A stretch of DNA of 64,000 nucleotides. It comes from Chondrilla cf. caribensis (Eukaryota; Porifera; Demospongiae; Chondrillida; Chondrillidae). The stretch spans positions 3,189,440-3,253,439 of the forward strand of contig OZ026563.1 in NCBI GenBank assembly GCA_964020155.1, in the 5' to 3' direction. The notes beneath the pieces were generated by a model that saw only the letters and a list, made by a program, of their open reading frames with translations, searched no databases and was not told where the DNA came from. Positions 63,895-64,000 of this stretch are shown one piece after another (the first letter of the stretch is position 1; each line of letters starts with the position of its first letter). A program made the translations under genes and the position numbers.

Positions 63895-64000
63895 TTTTAT
63901 TTTAGTTACCATAGCAACTAGATTTAGTTTGCTAACCGGCAATTCGCGCAGATCCCATAAAATTGTCACCATGCATCAGCACCACAGTGGAAACTCTGTA

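Overview
This is nuclear DNA from an animal. Genes are split by many GT-AG introns, coding parts are separated by AT-rich sequence, and the housekeeping set is metazoan (NELF-E, AIMP1, PPIL4, V-ATPase G, C2orf69, CCDC87). A collagen-like secreted protein, an Ig/FN3 receptor built of phase 1-1 exons, a kinase-Kelch fusion and a somatomedin-B/7TM receptor point to an early-branching animal, most likely a demosponge. That assignment is inference from gene content, not proof.

Layout, left to right: first exon of QTRT2 (-), head to head with NELFE (+, 10 exons); C2orf69 homologue (+, 2 exons); alpha-L-fucosidase-like gene (-, 8 exons); V-ATPase subunit G (-, 3 exons), head to head (70 bp) with AIMP1 (+, 9 exons including a 23-nt microexon); intronless PPIL4 (+); a decayed non-LTR retrotransposon between (CA)n tracts at 23-25 kb; an Ig/FN3 single-pass receptor (+, 26.1-32.2 kb) whose third intron holds a retroelement fragment with an intact restriction-like endonuclease ORF; a collagen-like gene (-) with an internal stop; a stray copy of one receptor exon between ~215-bp direct repeats (36 kb); a kinase-Kelch gene (+) and an SMB/7TM receptor (+), each with a one-base frameshift; a divergent protein kinase (+, 9 exons); and a 19-exon CCDC87-family gene (-) filling 51.7-63.9 kb. 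For the multi-exon genes called intact, exon phases add up to complete frames, which is strong internal support.

Introns and spacers are crowded with repeats: at least four small TA-flanked inverted-repeat (MITE-like) families, one GGCGG-tipped inverted-repeat element, one hAT-like element with an 8-bp target duplication, minisatellites, long (CA/GT)n, and ubiquitous self-complementary TACGTA/GTAC-type repeats that form long palindromes.

The housekeeping genes are tightly packed and share promoters: RNA polymerase II pausing and mRNA processing (NELFE, PPIL4), tRNA and aminoacyl-tRNA biology (QTRT2, AIMP1) and lysosome/vacuole function (fucosidase, V-ATPase G). The fast-evolving receptor, collagen and kinase families occupy the middle (26-44 kb). 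That is also where all three disrupted reading frames and most gene-derived duplication debris lie.
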